Assembly (NCBI GenBank): GCA_021307315.1 | Contig: JAJSPD010000004.1 | Coordinates: 372,001-436,000, forward strand | Direction: 5' to 3' | Length of the DNA: 64,000 nt | Source of the DNA: Bisporella sp. PMI_857 | Lineage: Eukaryota; Ascomycota; Leotiomycetes; Helotiales; Helotiaceae | Part shown: one piece after another, positions 43,505-55,117 of the stretch | Numbering within the stretch: the first letter of the stretch is position 1 | How the letters are laid out: each line of letters opens with the position of its first letter | Translations under genes and position numbers: made by a program | Notes under the pieces: generated by a model | What the model saw: the letters and a program-made list of their open reading frames with translations, nothing else | Told to the model about the DNA's origin: nothing | Database searches by the model: none

Positions 43505-43981
43505 TGTGATGAGTTTAAGGAATAGCTTTTGTATGGCAAGGATCGTGAACAGGTGTTTGCGGATGGCACACTCGTTGCATGGCAAGATGGGAAACATGGT
43601 CCGGGAGTAGAATTAGCTTTGTATATCAGCCCGCATCAGAATATGTGCTTGTCATCCTTTGAATGTCTTTGCTTGTAATTCAACGTTTTATTGTGCTCTC
43701 ATGTTGAAAGTGAGGCAATTCGGGCATGATGCCCTATTGCTGTAATTTTAATTTAGCACTGACTTAAATTATAATGACACCCGCTTCTTGGCATCTTCCA
43801 CCAGGCACTTCCAGTTTCTCACAAGGCTGAGGAGGATGTGTTCCTGTAACTGAGGCAAACCGTTGGGATGCATCTCTAGAACTTAGCAATCAACTATCAT
43901 ACATACTATATATAATATGACCCAGCAAAGGTGATAGGTCTCCAAACGCCTATTATCTGCAAGTTCAATTCCGCCAATGCT
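43505..43981. other. intergenic, terminator and HECT gene promoter
   Basis: These 477 bases lie between two same-strand genes. They are AT-rich around 43700-43770. The leader of the HECT gene contains the short uORF listed separately. Confidence 0.5.
43917..43934 (+). promoter_or_regulatory. possible 5-codon upstream ORF
   Basis: ATG ACC CAG CAA AGG TGA lies 48 bases upstream of the HECT-gene start codon. If the transcript begins before 43917 it could lower initiation at 43982. The transcript start is unknown. Confidence 0.35.
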
Positions 43982-46900
43982 ATGACTCGAGATACCCAAG
44001 GTCTACATGGCCATAATCGCGACGATGATACTTTTGCAGCCTTGTGGGCCACTGTCCCATTCCCCCGGATTCCCGTTGATGCTCCAAAGGAATTACGGGC
44101 CCTGACGATTGAGTGAGTTATTCCTAGCCATACTTCTGTTCTCAAGATTGTAACGCGCGAAATGAATGCTCTTTGAATTGACGATTTTACAGCGTTGACG
44201 ATCCGAAACGAGTTTACACAATCCATCGCGCCACTCGCCGCCACAACTTTCACATTCTTGTCGAGAGATATATACACCAGGTTCGATATGGCTGTCAGAA
44301 CCCTTCGTGCAGTACTCCGACCTGTCTTTCTTGTCGGAAACGTGTCGCCGCTGGCGCGCCCATACGTCGATACAATGCTACCAGCGCCAGGGCTCTAGCT
44401 GTATATTTATCCTCTCAGGATAACCCAGAACGAGGCCTGTGCAATAATCCAGTCGCTAAGAAGCCTGCTCCTTCCGCAAACTCACCCGGGCCCCCCGGTA
44501 AGCAGTTTGGTCGAGATATTAGCCCTTCTGATAAGCTGTACCAACGGGAGATCCTTGAGAGGCTTAGAAATAATGAGGGATCAGAGAAGGACACGGGCAC
44601 AGAAGGAAAGATTGATACAGAGCCTTCCAAAAGAAGTGCTTCACCGCACAAGAGCAATGATAGCTTCCAAATCGATCGGTCGATTCTTGACGCACTGGAT
44701 AAGCCGGTGACGATTGATCACAAGTCGTTTGTTCAGAATATCTTCAACACAGTTGCTTTCAAAATGGTAGAGTGGTTAACCCCTAAAAATCTCGAAAGTG
44801 TGGCAGGAAAATACGCAGAAATCGAGCAAGCTAAGAATTCTGTCCAATCAGCCTCGAAACGCAGGGACGAGTCAGATCAGTCTTCTGAGCGAGATAAAGT
44901 TGGTAGTGGTTTTGTCAACGATGATCAAGTGACAAGATCACAGAACGGGCATGCCGTATCACCAAATAGCCAGTTTGTGGATTACACGAGTCAAAAGTTA
45001 GCCATCAGTAATGAGCCGGAACAACAGGACGTTACCCCCCCAAATATAAACCACCAACCTATCCCTATACGACGATCAAGTTCCAAGTCGCATCCTAAAT
45101 CCGGGATAGTCAGAACCTCTGCTCCAAAAGAAATTGTCAGTATATCAGCAGCTGCAAAGATATCTGAAAAAAAATTCCACAAAAGCTCAACATTTCAGGA
45201 TCGAAAATCGAGCCCACCAGTTCAAAGAGCATCTCAGAATGGGATATTAATAGAACCACACTCTAGCAAGCCGTGCCCAGAATCTGCAAAACTTATAACA
45301 TCTACAGTCTCTTCTTCACCCAAGTCGAACTCCGACCTTTCCAAAGAGCGTAATGTGAACGAGCAAAAGAAACCTGCATCAAAGATCACAAGCAAAGAAT
45401 CGATTGAATACCAGGATAATTTTGGAGGATTGGGGTTTGCAAACAAGAATACAGGCTTGGCAAGTACCGACACGGAAATCTTACCTCAATCGCTCTCTCA
45501 TCTGCCAATTGAAATTATCAATCTGATTTGTGATATCTTACAAACTGACGGAATGGCCGAAAAGCACTCTCTACATCCACAAGTGGTAGGAGAAGATCTT
45601 AAAAGGCATCCAGTTGACAAAAAAGTGTTAACCCGGAAGCACTTAAATAAACGGCTATCGACATGCTCATCCTCACTGAAGATTCAATGGCGATTATTCA
45701 TAGAGCAGGCTATATTCGATGTCATTCATAAACCAGAGTCGCTTTTACGATCCTTCAGCAACGAAGACAGAACGCTACTGGATTCGCAGACCATGTGGTA
45801 CGCGATGCTTCGAATGACTCGAGTCGCTCCATCTTTAATGTTTCATGCATTATGGATTGCTGCAGGTTCGCTATTTTTGCCCCCAGATGAGGTAATAATC
45901 CAGTCTGAGTCATTGGAAGACACCGCGCTTCGGAAGTCTCGCGCTGTTAAGGCTTTGTCATTTGATGATGCAGCTCGACTCTTTAGTATCAGCCTTCATG
46001 CACTTATCGCAGCTCCTCCTTTAGTATTTGGAGCAAGGCATTTAGCAAACATGTCGAGAATACGTTCTAAAGGCCTAATACTGGATGGTTTAGAACAAAC
46101 CTGGCTGTGTCTGAAATATGAAGACATATTTAGTGATGAGCTTGCCTTACGCTTAGCACGGAGACTATTTGCAGCGATAGCTGCACGACGAATCTTTACA
46201 ACATCACTAGATATCCAGAACGAAGTTCATCGAAAAGAGGAAAATGAAGCAGACATAGTGCAGACTGTCCTTGACATTTTCAGAATCGCGGATTTAGAAA
46301 CACCTTTGGCACTTGATTTCAAGGACTATGAACGTCGCCATCATGAGAAGCGTGTTCCATATTTGATCCTGGATTGGGCAAGAACTGTTATTCTGCAGGA
46401 TTGGGAAGGTAATGCGGAAATACCTACTGATGGTGCTTTTGGAGGTGCAATAGCCATGATAGCTGCATTATGTAAGCGATTACAAAAAACCTGATGGCCA
46501 GTAACTAACGAAAAGTAGACAAAAACAGGAAGACTCTACATCTTGGTGATATCCACTTCCAAACAGAGTTCTTCTCTGACCGTCTGGATCCTGTTGAAGT
46601 TCCGCTGGAGTGGTTCAGATTTGAGTCCAATAGAAGAACTGCTCACCTCCTCGATTACCCATACCTCTTCACGCCGGCATCACTGATCACCTACTTTCGA
46701 GCCATCAATTACGCCAATATGACCGACGCTTATGAAACAGCAAAGTCAAAGAAGGCATTGATGGATATGGCGACTGCCTCAACTCACTATAATCTGACTT
46801 CCACCAGCGTCAAGACTACTCTCCAAGAACATTTGCAAATCGCTAACTCAGAATTCTTGGTACTCAAAATTCGGAGGACACGCATTCTCAGAGATGCTTT

Positions 46901-48023
46901 CGACTCTATTTTTAGGAGAGAGAAACGTGAATTGAGGCGCCCACTGAAAGTTCGACTGGTCGAAGAGGGTGTCGATGAAGAAGGTCAAGACAATGGAGGC
47001 GTTCAGCAAGAATTTTTCCGACTAGCAATCGCCCATGCCCTTAATCCAGACAGTGGTAAGTTACAGTACAATACACTCAACCTTGTTAATCGACTAACCG
47101 GCATAGGTGCGTTTACTCAAGATTCAGTGACGAAGATGTCGTGGTTTCAGCCAGGATCTCCAGAACCACTCTGGAAGTTTGAGCTGATCGGCATGATCGT
47201 ATCGCTAGCTATCTATAATGGACTCGCGCTACCTGTAACCTTTCCCAAAGCTCTATATCGAAAACTTCTTGACGAAGAAGTCTCTGAACTTCATCACATT
47301 GCCGATGGATGGCCTGTTCTTGAAAGAAGCTTACAACAAATCTTAGAATGGGACGAATCTGACGGATCAGTAGAAGACATTTTCAGCTATACTTACGAGT
47401 TCTCAGCGGACCAGTTTGGAGAGCGCATTAGCCGTGATATGACCAAGTCCGCCCACTGGCCCCAGTTTCCGGAAGAGGCCACCCACTTATCAAATCCTGC
47501 AGATGCGCCTCCTGTCACGAACGAGAACCGAAACAGCTTTGTGAGTGATTACATTAGATGGCTCACAGACATTTCAGTCCGACCACAGTTCCAAGCATTC
47601 AAGACCGGCTTCTTCTCATGTATTGACCGCCGCTCCGTGAAGCTCTTCGATGCACCAATACTGCAATCCATCGTTGAAGGCGTACAAGAAATTGATATGC
47701 ACGAGATGATCGGCATTACCGAGTATGACGGCTGGGACGCGCAGCACCGTAGCATCAAAGACTTCTGGAGCATAGTCGAGGAGTATAGCAACGAGCAGAA
47801 GAAGAAACTTTTGGAATTCGTTACGGCGAGCGACCGTTTACCAGTCGGCGGCATGAAAAACTTGGTTTTCAATATATATAAGAACGGTGTAGGGGACGAG
47901 AGGCTTCCGAGCAGCTCGACCTGCTACGGGATTCTGCAGCTGCCCGAGTATAGCAGCAGGGATGTAATGAAGCAAAAGTTGGCCATTGCGCTAGAGAACA
48001 CGGAAGGCTTTGCGTTCTCCTGA
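43982..48023 (+). CDS. HECT E3 ubiquitin ligase with N-terminal AZUL zinc finger (UBE3A-like)
   Basis: Predicted exons are 43982-44112, 44193-46471, 46519-47055 and 47107-48023 (1287 aa). HECT ligases accept ubiquitin on a Cys and pass it to substrates. An AZUL finger lies at about residues 60-125: HNFHILVERYIHQVRYGC, then Cys spacing C-x4-C-x4-C-x2-C (CQNPSCSTPTCLSC) and a distal LC, as in the N-terminal finger of human UBE3A. Residues 130-470 are Ser/Lys-rich and disordered, and 480-900 mainly helical. The HECT domain starts near 910 (NSEFLVLKIRRTRILRDAF), with RRPLKVRLVEEGVDEEGQD, GGVQQEFFRLA, WFQPGSPEPLWKFELIG, YNGLALPVTFPKALYRKLL and the catalytic Cys1255 in SSSTCYGILQLPEY. The 51-base third intron is in frame and joins PDS to GAFTQDS. 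The distal ending ALENTEGFAFS is intact. Confidence 0.93.
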
Positions 48024-49167
48024 CCATTAAGTGCATTAGTTCAGAGGTTGGAAACACTGTACAGTAGGTTAATAGTGATGGCTAAAATGAATTGGTCGTT
48101 GGGGAATGTACCATGAATATGGATAGCGACAGAAAATAAGAAGCCTCGACTACAACTTCGTCATCTTTGCAGTCGTGCGCTAATGATGGTTTACCCTTCA
48201 CCTCGCTTCTGGAGGTGTGTGTGTGAGTCAAGCACCGAGAATAAAAAATCCTTCATTTTACAGCTGCACTCGACTAATATAGTTTCGTGCGAACGAAGCA
48301 AGGAATTAGAAACCACGGGAGCACATACTAGAGTTCATTTCTAGAACAATATAAGATCAGCCTTTGGTGACTTTCCCATCCCAGCTATTCCCCACTTGTT
48401 TCTTTGGCCACTGCCTCCCTTTATTATAATTGAGAACTTTGAGAAGACACATAGTCTTGCAAACGTTGATACATTTGTGCCGAGGAGTTAGATTCATTAC
48501 CCTTCAGCATGTCACCGTGGCAATCAAGAATGACGCTCACCTGTCGTTTCTTGCACACGCAAACCACCTGGATAGACATATCAGAAAGCATTTACATCAA
48601 AGAAAAGCAATCCCCAAGATTTTACTTAGCTTCTGAGTGCGTGTAAGCTTGTTACATATTTACCAATTCATTGGCCAGATTTTTAAATACATGAAGTAGT
48701 GGAGCATATCTCAAGTTCTAGTTATTTATTAATTTCAGTTCGAATATTTCGCTCCAGCCTAGGGGTTTAGATGAACAAAATTCAAAGCGACATGGGGTAG
48801 TTAGTGTTAGGAAATGGAGACATTTTGTTGAATGAACTAAATTAAGTAGCTAAACTCAGTTAATAGAAAATTCTTAGGTAAAGGGGCCTGATAACGTTAC
48901 TTAGCTTTACTAAGCCCTTTAGTTGAGAAGACAGTTCTACCATCGGCTACTTAAATGGAAAGTATGTATAAATACTTAAATCTTGCAATCTTTATTTTCT
49001 TTACTTTCAAAACCTAGTCAATATTTACAATATATTAACGAGATATCCTGCTATGTTTGTGTTTGACACCTTTCTTTTAGAACTTTAAGGCGGCTTGACC
49101 CACGAGAGTATCGTGTCAGTCGCACTTCGTCTCCATCGCATCCAGAAAGATAGACAATACGGCAGCT
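48024..49167. other. intergenic, no gene
   Basis: These 1144 bases contain no credible frame. 48640-49020 is AT-rich. No repeat or RNA gene was recognised. Confidence 0.6.
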
Positions 49168-50046
49168 ATGGCCAAGAACATTTTTACTTTATTTCCGAAT
49201 CTCCCTATTGAGCTTCGCTTACAAGTGTGGCGTGAGGCAGCGCTTGATTCTGGATCACGGTTTATCCAATTTAGGAGGTATATTATAGCAACAGATAATA
49301 CCTATAACACTTCACTGATCATCACCAGCGCATTCAGCGATCACTTACTTTGGCAAGCCGACCTCATAGCCCGAGTCAGCAAGAAAACATCCGGGGTTCT
49401 TTTCACCTGCAAAGAAGCACGAAAAGTGGGTTTGAAGTACTTCACAGTTGCCTTGGAACGATCCAAAGTCAATTTCTTGCGCGTCGACCCCCATATGGAT
49501 GTTCTCCTTTTCGATTTCGCTCTTTTTTGCCGGCTCCGTAGTAAATTCTGGGATAAACATATCGACCTTCGAAACCTTACCAGCAAACACCATATCGCCT
49601 CCCAGTTAACTCGCCTAGCGGTTACACAATACCGAGCCATGTTATCCGCCTTGCTTGAGCCTGGTAATCTCTGGCCTTACAAGCCTATTATACTTTTCTT
49701 TCCAAAACTTAAGGAGCTTATTGTTGACATCCAATCGAACGGTAGTCGACGGATAAATGATGTTTTCTTTGGATTCAAAGAAGTTAAGCCAGCGGTTACT
49801 GATATATTTCTTTCATATCAATATAAAAAGTGTATAGAGGATTGTACTTTGAAGCTTGAGGAGATCAAGACACAATATCCAGACTGGAATATCCCGAAAC
49901 TGACTGTGGGAGATTTCTCTTCATGGCGCGTCAAAGAAGATGCCACCCAGCGACTACGACGAGATAACTACACTAATCAGTCAGTCCCAATAGGCTATAT
50001 CATCTCCGAAAGATATTATAGCTGTAGCATATTAGGGATTGAGTAA
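49168..50046 (+). CDS. 2EXR-domain protein, copy 4
   Basis: Intronless 292-aa protein with the 2EXR signature FTLFPNLPIELRLQVWREAA at residues 5-25, SRFIQFRRYI, then KKTSGVLFTCKEARKVGLKY and VNFLRVDPHMDVLLFDF. The C-terminal part (PKLKELIVDIQSNGS, YPDWNIPKLTVGDFSSWRV) aligns with the ends of the copies at 32-35 kb. Unlike those it has no introns and a longer insert between the two EXR halves. It belongs to a different subfamily and lies 570 bases from a decayed neighbour of similar type. The molecular role of the domain is unknown. Confidence 0.85.
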   Translation: MAKNIFTLFPNLPIELRLQVWREAALDSGSRFIQFRRYIIATDNTYNTSLIITSAFSDHLLWQADLIARVSKKTSGVLFTCKEARKVGLKYFTVALERSKVNFLRVDPHMDVLLFDFALFCRLRSKFWDKHIDLRNLTSKHHIASQLTRLAVTQYRAMLSALLEPGNLWPYKPIILFFPKLKELIVDIQSNGSRRINDVFFGFKEVKPAVTDIFLSYQYKKCIEDCTLKLEEIKTQYPDWNIPKLTVGDFSSWRVKEDATQRLRRDNYTNQSVPIGYIISERYYSCSILGIE

Positions 50047-50615
50047 GGATTTCTGGCGATGTATAGTTACTTTTTAGCTTTTTAGTTTGGGTAGTAGATG
50101 AGTAAAATAGGTTGTCAGGGCACGGAAAATATGGCGAAGGCTCAGCATTAAGTAGCATACCATATACTTCTCATTATTACAGAAAGCGATTCCTTCTCTG
50201 GTGTTATTCAATCTCTCAACCTGCCATGTGAATCTGACTTTGTATATCTTGAGTTTAAATGCATTTCACACCACACCAATCTAAAATCGGTAGTCACTCG
50301 TTTTAGACCAGAGTATTCCGAAAGAACAAGTTTTTTCAGGCGCTAATTGCAACTTAACTAAGAGAAAGCACATAAAGCTAGGCTGTGCGGTCTAAGATAT
50401 TCTGCCTGTAGGTCCCCTGCCCCAGATTTTTCTAAAATAATGTCTACCAGAAAACAACTCAAGACTAGTTTTGATTCCACCTTAACCTTGATGCCTTAAA
50501 TTATCTGACTATCGTTACTGCCTGGCCTCCAACACATCGGCACGACACTGCCAACGTATCTACTAGAAACGAAACTACCACAATATCTTCTTGCCTACAG
50601 GATAGCACTAGTACA
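50047..50615. other. spacer between two 2EXR copies
   Basis: These 569 bases are AT-rich without frames. No repeat flanking the two copies was recognised. Confidence 0.5.
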
Positions 50616-51270
50616 ATGGAGGATAGTGCCTACTAAGATGAGGATCAGATCTCGGAAGGATTTAGCCTTTCCTCAAAACTCCCTACCGAAATTCGCCGCA
50701 AATCTAGAAAATTGCCGCAGTTGAGAGTGGTTCGCGACTGATACAATTCGTCCGGTAAGTCTCGAGACAGCCCTGCTTCATGCTCATGACCGAAACAGAA
50801 CGAGAGGAGCTGACAAGCATCGGAACGACCTGACGGCAAGTCACATCACTGCTCTGGCGGGGAGGCTTTCGTTACAGCAGTTGAGAAAACGACCGGCGTG
50901 TTGTGCGTAACCGCGGAATCTCGAGAGGAGGGGCTCAAATAGTTCACAGTTTGTATAGCGGCTTCGCAGCACAGAAACACCCTCTTGCGGTTCAATCCTG
51001 TCAACGACGTCCTTCTCATCCGCTCTCATCGTGATTGGCAGGATCCACGGCTTCAGGAGGAAATTCGCCCGGTTGCTCACCAAATCACGCGTATTGCCTC
51101 GGAGGATTATACGTTCAACGATGCTTTCCTTGGTAGCTTCGGATTCACCGGACGGCGTGAGCCAGCTTCGATACTCCCAGCAGTTAAGGAACTTTTGCAG
51201 GATGATGGCAAGAAAGGCGGCGCCTATCAAGAAACCATCGGCGATCGCGGGATATACTTAATCAATCAGT
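50616..51270 (+). pseudogene. 2EXR-domain pseudogene, copy 5
   Basis: The signature GFSLSSKLPTEIRRK is readable at about 50656-50700. The Trp expected after it is lost around CTAGAAAA, and a one-base shift leads to IAAVESGSRLIQFVR. Further down, VEKTTGVLCVTAESREEGLK is followed by TAG where copy 4 has Tyr, then FTVCIAA and RFNPVNDVLLIRSH. The last part (PAVKELLQDDGKKGG) corresponds to the family's C-terminal half. Several lesions show a non-functional gene. It resembles copy 4 (KTSGVLFTCKEARKVGLK, VDPHMDVLLF) more than the cluster at 32-35 kb. Confidence 0.7.
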
Positions 51271-52151
51271 AGCAAAACTTTGGGACATAATGCGCTCTAT
51301 AACCTAGAAAATATAACACCACAATGCCTTGCCGTACTCGTTAATCGATTTTAGCTACGGGCCGCCTCTCGGCCGGATCTGTAAAGATCTCGGCCCAACA
51401 CTTGATGCTAACCTAAACGCACAACAAGATGAGCAAGGCTTTGTTTCAGCGAACATGATATCGACACAGTCTTACAAATTCCATCCCTTGAATGACGTAT
51501 ACTTGCACCATTGTTGGCATATCGTCTACCATCTGCAAACCAGAGATAAACAAACCAGAGACAAACCAACCAACCAAAAATCGAAATCTGCTTCCTCCAG
51601 CCAGCCCCATATAAATTCCGCGGCGATGAAAGGGGCCATACCCAAGCCACTTTCAAATTAATAAAAAAAAGAAGAAGAAAAAAGGCAAGAATACGGAAAA
51701 GAGGTGACAAAATCAACACTTGATTCTACAACAGTGCACACCAATCAAACATCCTAAAATCTGCCGGGCTTTGACAAGATCACGTAAGATCTGCCTTGTC
51801 ATTATTTACAAGTCATGCTTGGCAAGTATTTATTCGCTTAGACCCCTTTTTCCGGGTTCTGGCTAAGAGAGTTATACATTTTCCATTCTCGTCCTGCTAT
51901 CTCGCATAGCCATCATGTCGTAGTTTAACATCGTACCGGTGTTTTAACTATATGCCTGTCACCGCTCATGAGATGCTGTCGTGATCCAAGGCGCCGCTCA
52001 GATTCGAGAAACGCAAACATCAAAGAGCTTCACCTGACCTGTAAAATGAACTTGAGCCTGATGTACGCGGACATACGTCCACAGTGACTAAATATTAATT
52101 ATATTAAAATATGCCTATTCAGACTACATAGACCTCACTTGATAAGGTGGC
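51271..52151. other. intergenic, no gene
   Basis: These 881 bases lie between the pseudogene and the convergent gene at 52152. A short imperfect repeat of AAACCAGAGA with CAACCAACCA occurs at 51536-51578, and an A-rich run at 51661-51682. Nothing else was recognised. Confidence 0.5.
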
Positions 52152-53845
52152 TCAGCTCTTTCGCGCCGCTACCATCGCCAGTAAGCTCTTCAGCCGTATC
52201 TCGCTCGCTTTCAACCATATTTTATCCTCTTCATCCTGTTTCTTCGAAGCCGCTCCTCTCCGCTTATCAGTTTTGATCTTATTCTCCCTCGCTGCAATCC
52301 CCTTCTCAACAGCCCCCTTCAAATCAGCCGTATACTTTATCTCGGCCCTAGATTTAAGATGTAGCCTGAGAGCATTTTCCAGCAATATCGAAATCTTCGC
52401 ATTATCCTCCACGGACGACGTGCTAGCTGCAAACGGTAAATAACACTTCTCCAAAATGGTTTGATTCATCTCGTCATCTGTAGCGGCAGCTGACACGGTA
52501 CGGGGGGGAGGGGCGTTGGATGGAAGATACCGGATTATGAGCACTTGAATGAGGGAGACATATACTTCGACTGGGAGGACGGAAGAGTCGGCTGCTGAGA
52601 CGATAAGGGAGAATGCGGGAAGAGGGAGCTGTTTGATGTTATCTGCCAAGGTTTGATAGAGTTCCCGGACGCCAACGAAGCTAGAGGGGAGGTAGAAGGC
52701 CACGAGCGATAGCTAGAATTATTAGCATTTCCATATGGAAGATGGGAAGAGCCATACCTGTGTTAGAATGCGCTGTCGTAGCACAATAGATTCCGAGCCT
52801 CCAAGCCAAGGATCAGGTTGTAACTCTCCATCCTCAGACAATTGTGAGGCCTGCGAGGACGGCATTTCCTCATCTGCAAGCGCCGCAAAATCAAACTCTT
52901 CATCGTCGTCTTCACTGTCCTCAAAATCCTCGAATCCGTTTTTAAAATCCTCTATCCTTTTCCTCCTCGTCCCCGTGCCCGGCTGTTTCCTCAGCGTCTC
53001 GTTTGGATATACCTCCGGAAACGCCTTCCTATCAAGCTCTCCCCCATCCGTGAACGCCGAAGCCACAACCCTCTTGACAGCCGTTGACCTCCCTCTCACT
53101 TCGGACAGATACTCCACAATGAGTGAGCCCTTTATATGTCCATCGTTCCCGCCAGGATCATCAGCATCCAGCTTCCTCCGCTCTTCCCAGTCCGCATCCA
53201 GGACATCGAGTATATAGTCCAGCCATACCTTCCAGTATCTCCATCTCTGCGCATCGGTGACGCTGCAATTGAATGCCCAGCCTACGATATGCCAGAAGTC
53301 CTTCGCGCAGCGCTGTATCCGGCCCTGGGTGCCCAATATCCCTCGTATGTCAATGTTCTCGTCTTCCGAGGAATCGCCGTCGTCGGAGTCGTACCGCTTG
53401 CCCCGCGCATTCCTCCCCTCTGGCGCCTTGAGCGAAAATGCCTTCCCGAGACCCGCATTGAGAGGGCCGACGATGCTCAGCAGACTCCTGAGGAGAGTTA
53501 TGGCGCGTGATGGGAGGTCGACCGGGGCTTTTTTCGAAGCTTGCGTCGTGAACCGTGGGTGTACCAGAAAGGAGCTTACGATCTCGATATGTTGAGGCGT
53601 GGGAATGAAAGTCGGAAGCTCGAGGTGGTCCGGGTGAGATGCGCCTGAGCAGACGACATCGCCGAAGAGCGTGAGCGCATTGTGAACTAGATTTGGTTAG
53701 CGATTAAGGGGTGGGAAGGCTGGCAGGACATACAGAGCCGCTCTTCGAAGTAGATCTTTAGATGGGTGTTCAATTCTGGTGGCAGAGGAACGCCGGTGCG
53801 ATACTTGGGCTTGCGCACCGGAGTTTCACTGGCACGGGAGGCCAT
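52152..53845 (-). CDS. unnamed protein, likely conserved in ascomycetes
   Basis: Predicted exons are 53845-53734, 53686-52758 and 52712-52152 (533 aa). Introns of 47 and 45 bases have GTATGT and GTATGG donors. The N-terminus ASRASETPVRKPKYRTGVPL is basic and Pro-rich. Mostly helical segments follow: LNTHLKIYFEERLCFHNALT, AITLLRSLLSIVGPLNAGL, CAKDFWHIVGWAFNCSV and YWKVWLDYILDVLDADWEE. The strongly acidic region around 300-335 (FEDFEDSEDDDEEFDFAAL) and a basic C-terminal region (KIKTDKRRGAASKKQDEED) fit a nuclear or nucleolar protein. I do not recognise the family. In-phase splices and a continuous long frame make the gene model solid. Confidence 0.78.
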
Positions 53846-55117
53846 TGCTTGAGACGCTGAGATTTGTTCTGGAGGGAGAACTGTGGTGGGGTTGGAGGAC
53901 GCGTTTGCAGAAACGCGGTGTCACGGGTTCCATTGATACGAGACAGTCAATATCTGACCATGATTTCAATTCCTATTTATTATCTAACTGGATTACGGGT
54001 TAATTAAGTCCCAAACCTGAACAGTAGTCCAAGCACTCTATAATCATAATGATATCCCAGGAGTAAATTCCATTCTCCGTTCATCGTACTCACCAACGCT
54101 ATATGTACCCCACCATCTCCACGCACGCCCAAACGAGTGGCAACCAATAAGCTTTCAATATTCCCTCAATTTCCGAATTGTTATATCTATCAACTTAAGC
54201 ACCAAATTCTCTTGGCTGTAATGGTCACAATTCGAGAAGGCCCCAGCATCCCACCTCGCCTTTCCCATATGTTATACTGCCAACAGCGCCCAGTCCGAAC
54301 ACTGCGGTGGCTCTCCACTCGTGCAGGCAACTCACGATGCTGTGGGAGTCTTAAGCAATGAAGATTACCGCTTCAGGGAGGTTTCACTTCGCAGAGCAAT
54401 CTTCACCGTGGCGTGGCGGTATTGGAATACGCTTGTTGTGTGGTTTGGGAGTGGTGTGTGGGTTGGGTGTCAACTTTTTTTTTCTTTTTGCTTTTGGCTG
54501 CTCTGTCGCTTACATGGCTTTTAGCGAGGGCAACCAACCTCTATGAATTTATTTAGAGGTATGTACTTGTTCGTGCATCAGAATACAAGAGGGCAAAAAA
54601 CATCTATTTGTTCACATTGATCGGATTGTAAGATTCAGTAATTCTTGTCCCAAAGTGGATAAGTTTCATCATTTAATTTGCAGTAATATATCAAAAGTCC
54701 GCCGTGAGGCTCTTTGAAATATAAAAGAACCCTACTTTTTCCACCTTCCACCTCTCCTCAACCCCAAGAATCATATTCCACATCAAATTATATCCTTTCC
54801 TCCTCGTGCCATATACAGGTCGGTGCCAAAATATCGCTAAACGAACTCATCAAAAGCCAGAACGTGTCTCAAGTAATGGTCGCTCCATATTCCATATAAT
54901 CAAGGATAGTAGAGAAGTAGAATACAAGAATCGAAATGTAGAAATAGAATGTCGTAACGTCATCAATGGGAGCCTAATAGCTGTGGTTCTGTCTCTGATG
55001 CAAAAGCCGTCCAGGAAGGGTATCGAAAGGAAGGCGAAGAATGGTATGTAAAGGATAACGCCGATGATATGATTTCTTATATACTGAATTGATATGGTGG
55101 GACTTGGGGTTTGTTGA
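53846..55117. other. intergenic, no gene
   Basis: These 1272 bases contain only short overlapping frames. The open frame at 54850-55500 on the - strand overlaps the 3' end of the next gene in another frame and is rejected. Confidence 0.55.

Noticed and set aside
32150..51270. F-box interpretation of the LPTE-R--IW proteins
   Set aside because: The second conserved half (LLFTC-EAR-E-LK-Y) and Y-D---D-L- block are diagnostic of 2EXR rather than the F-box.
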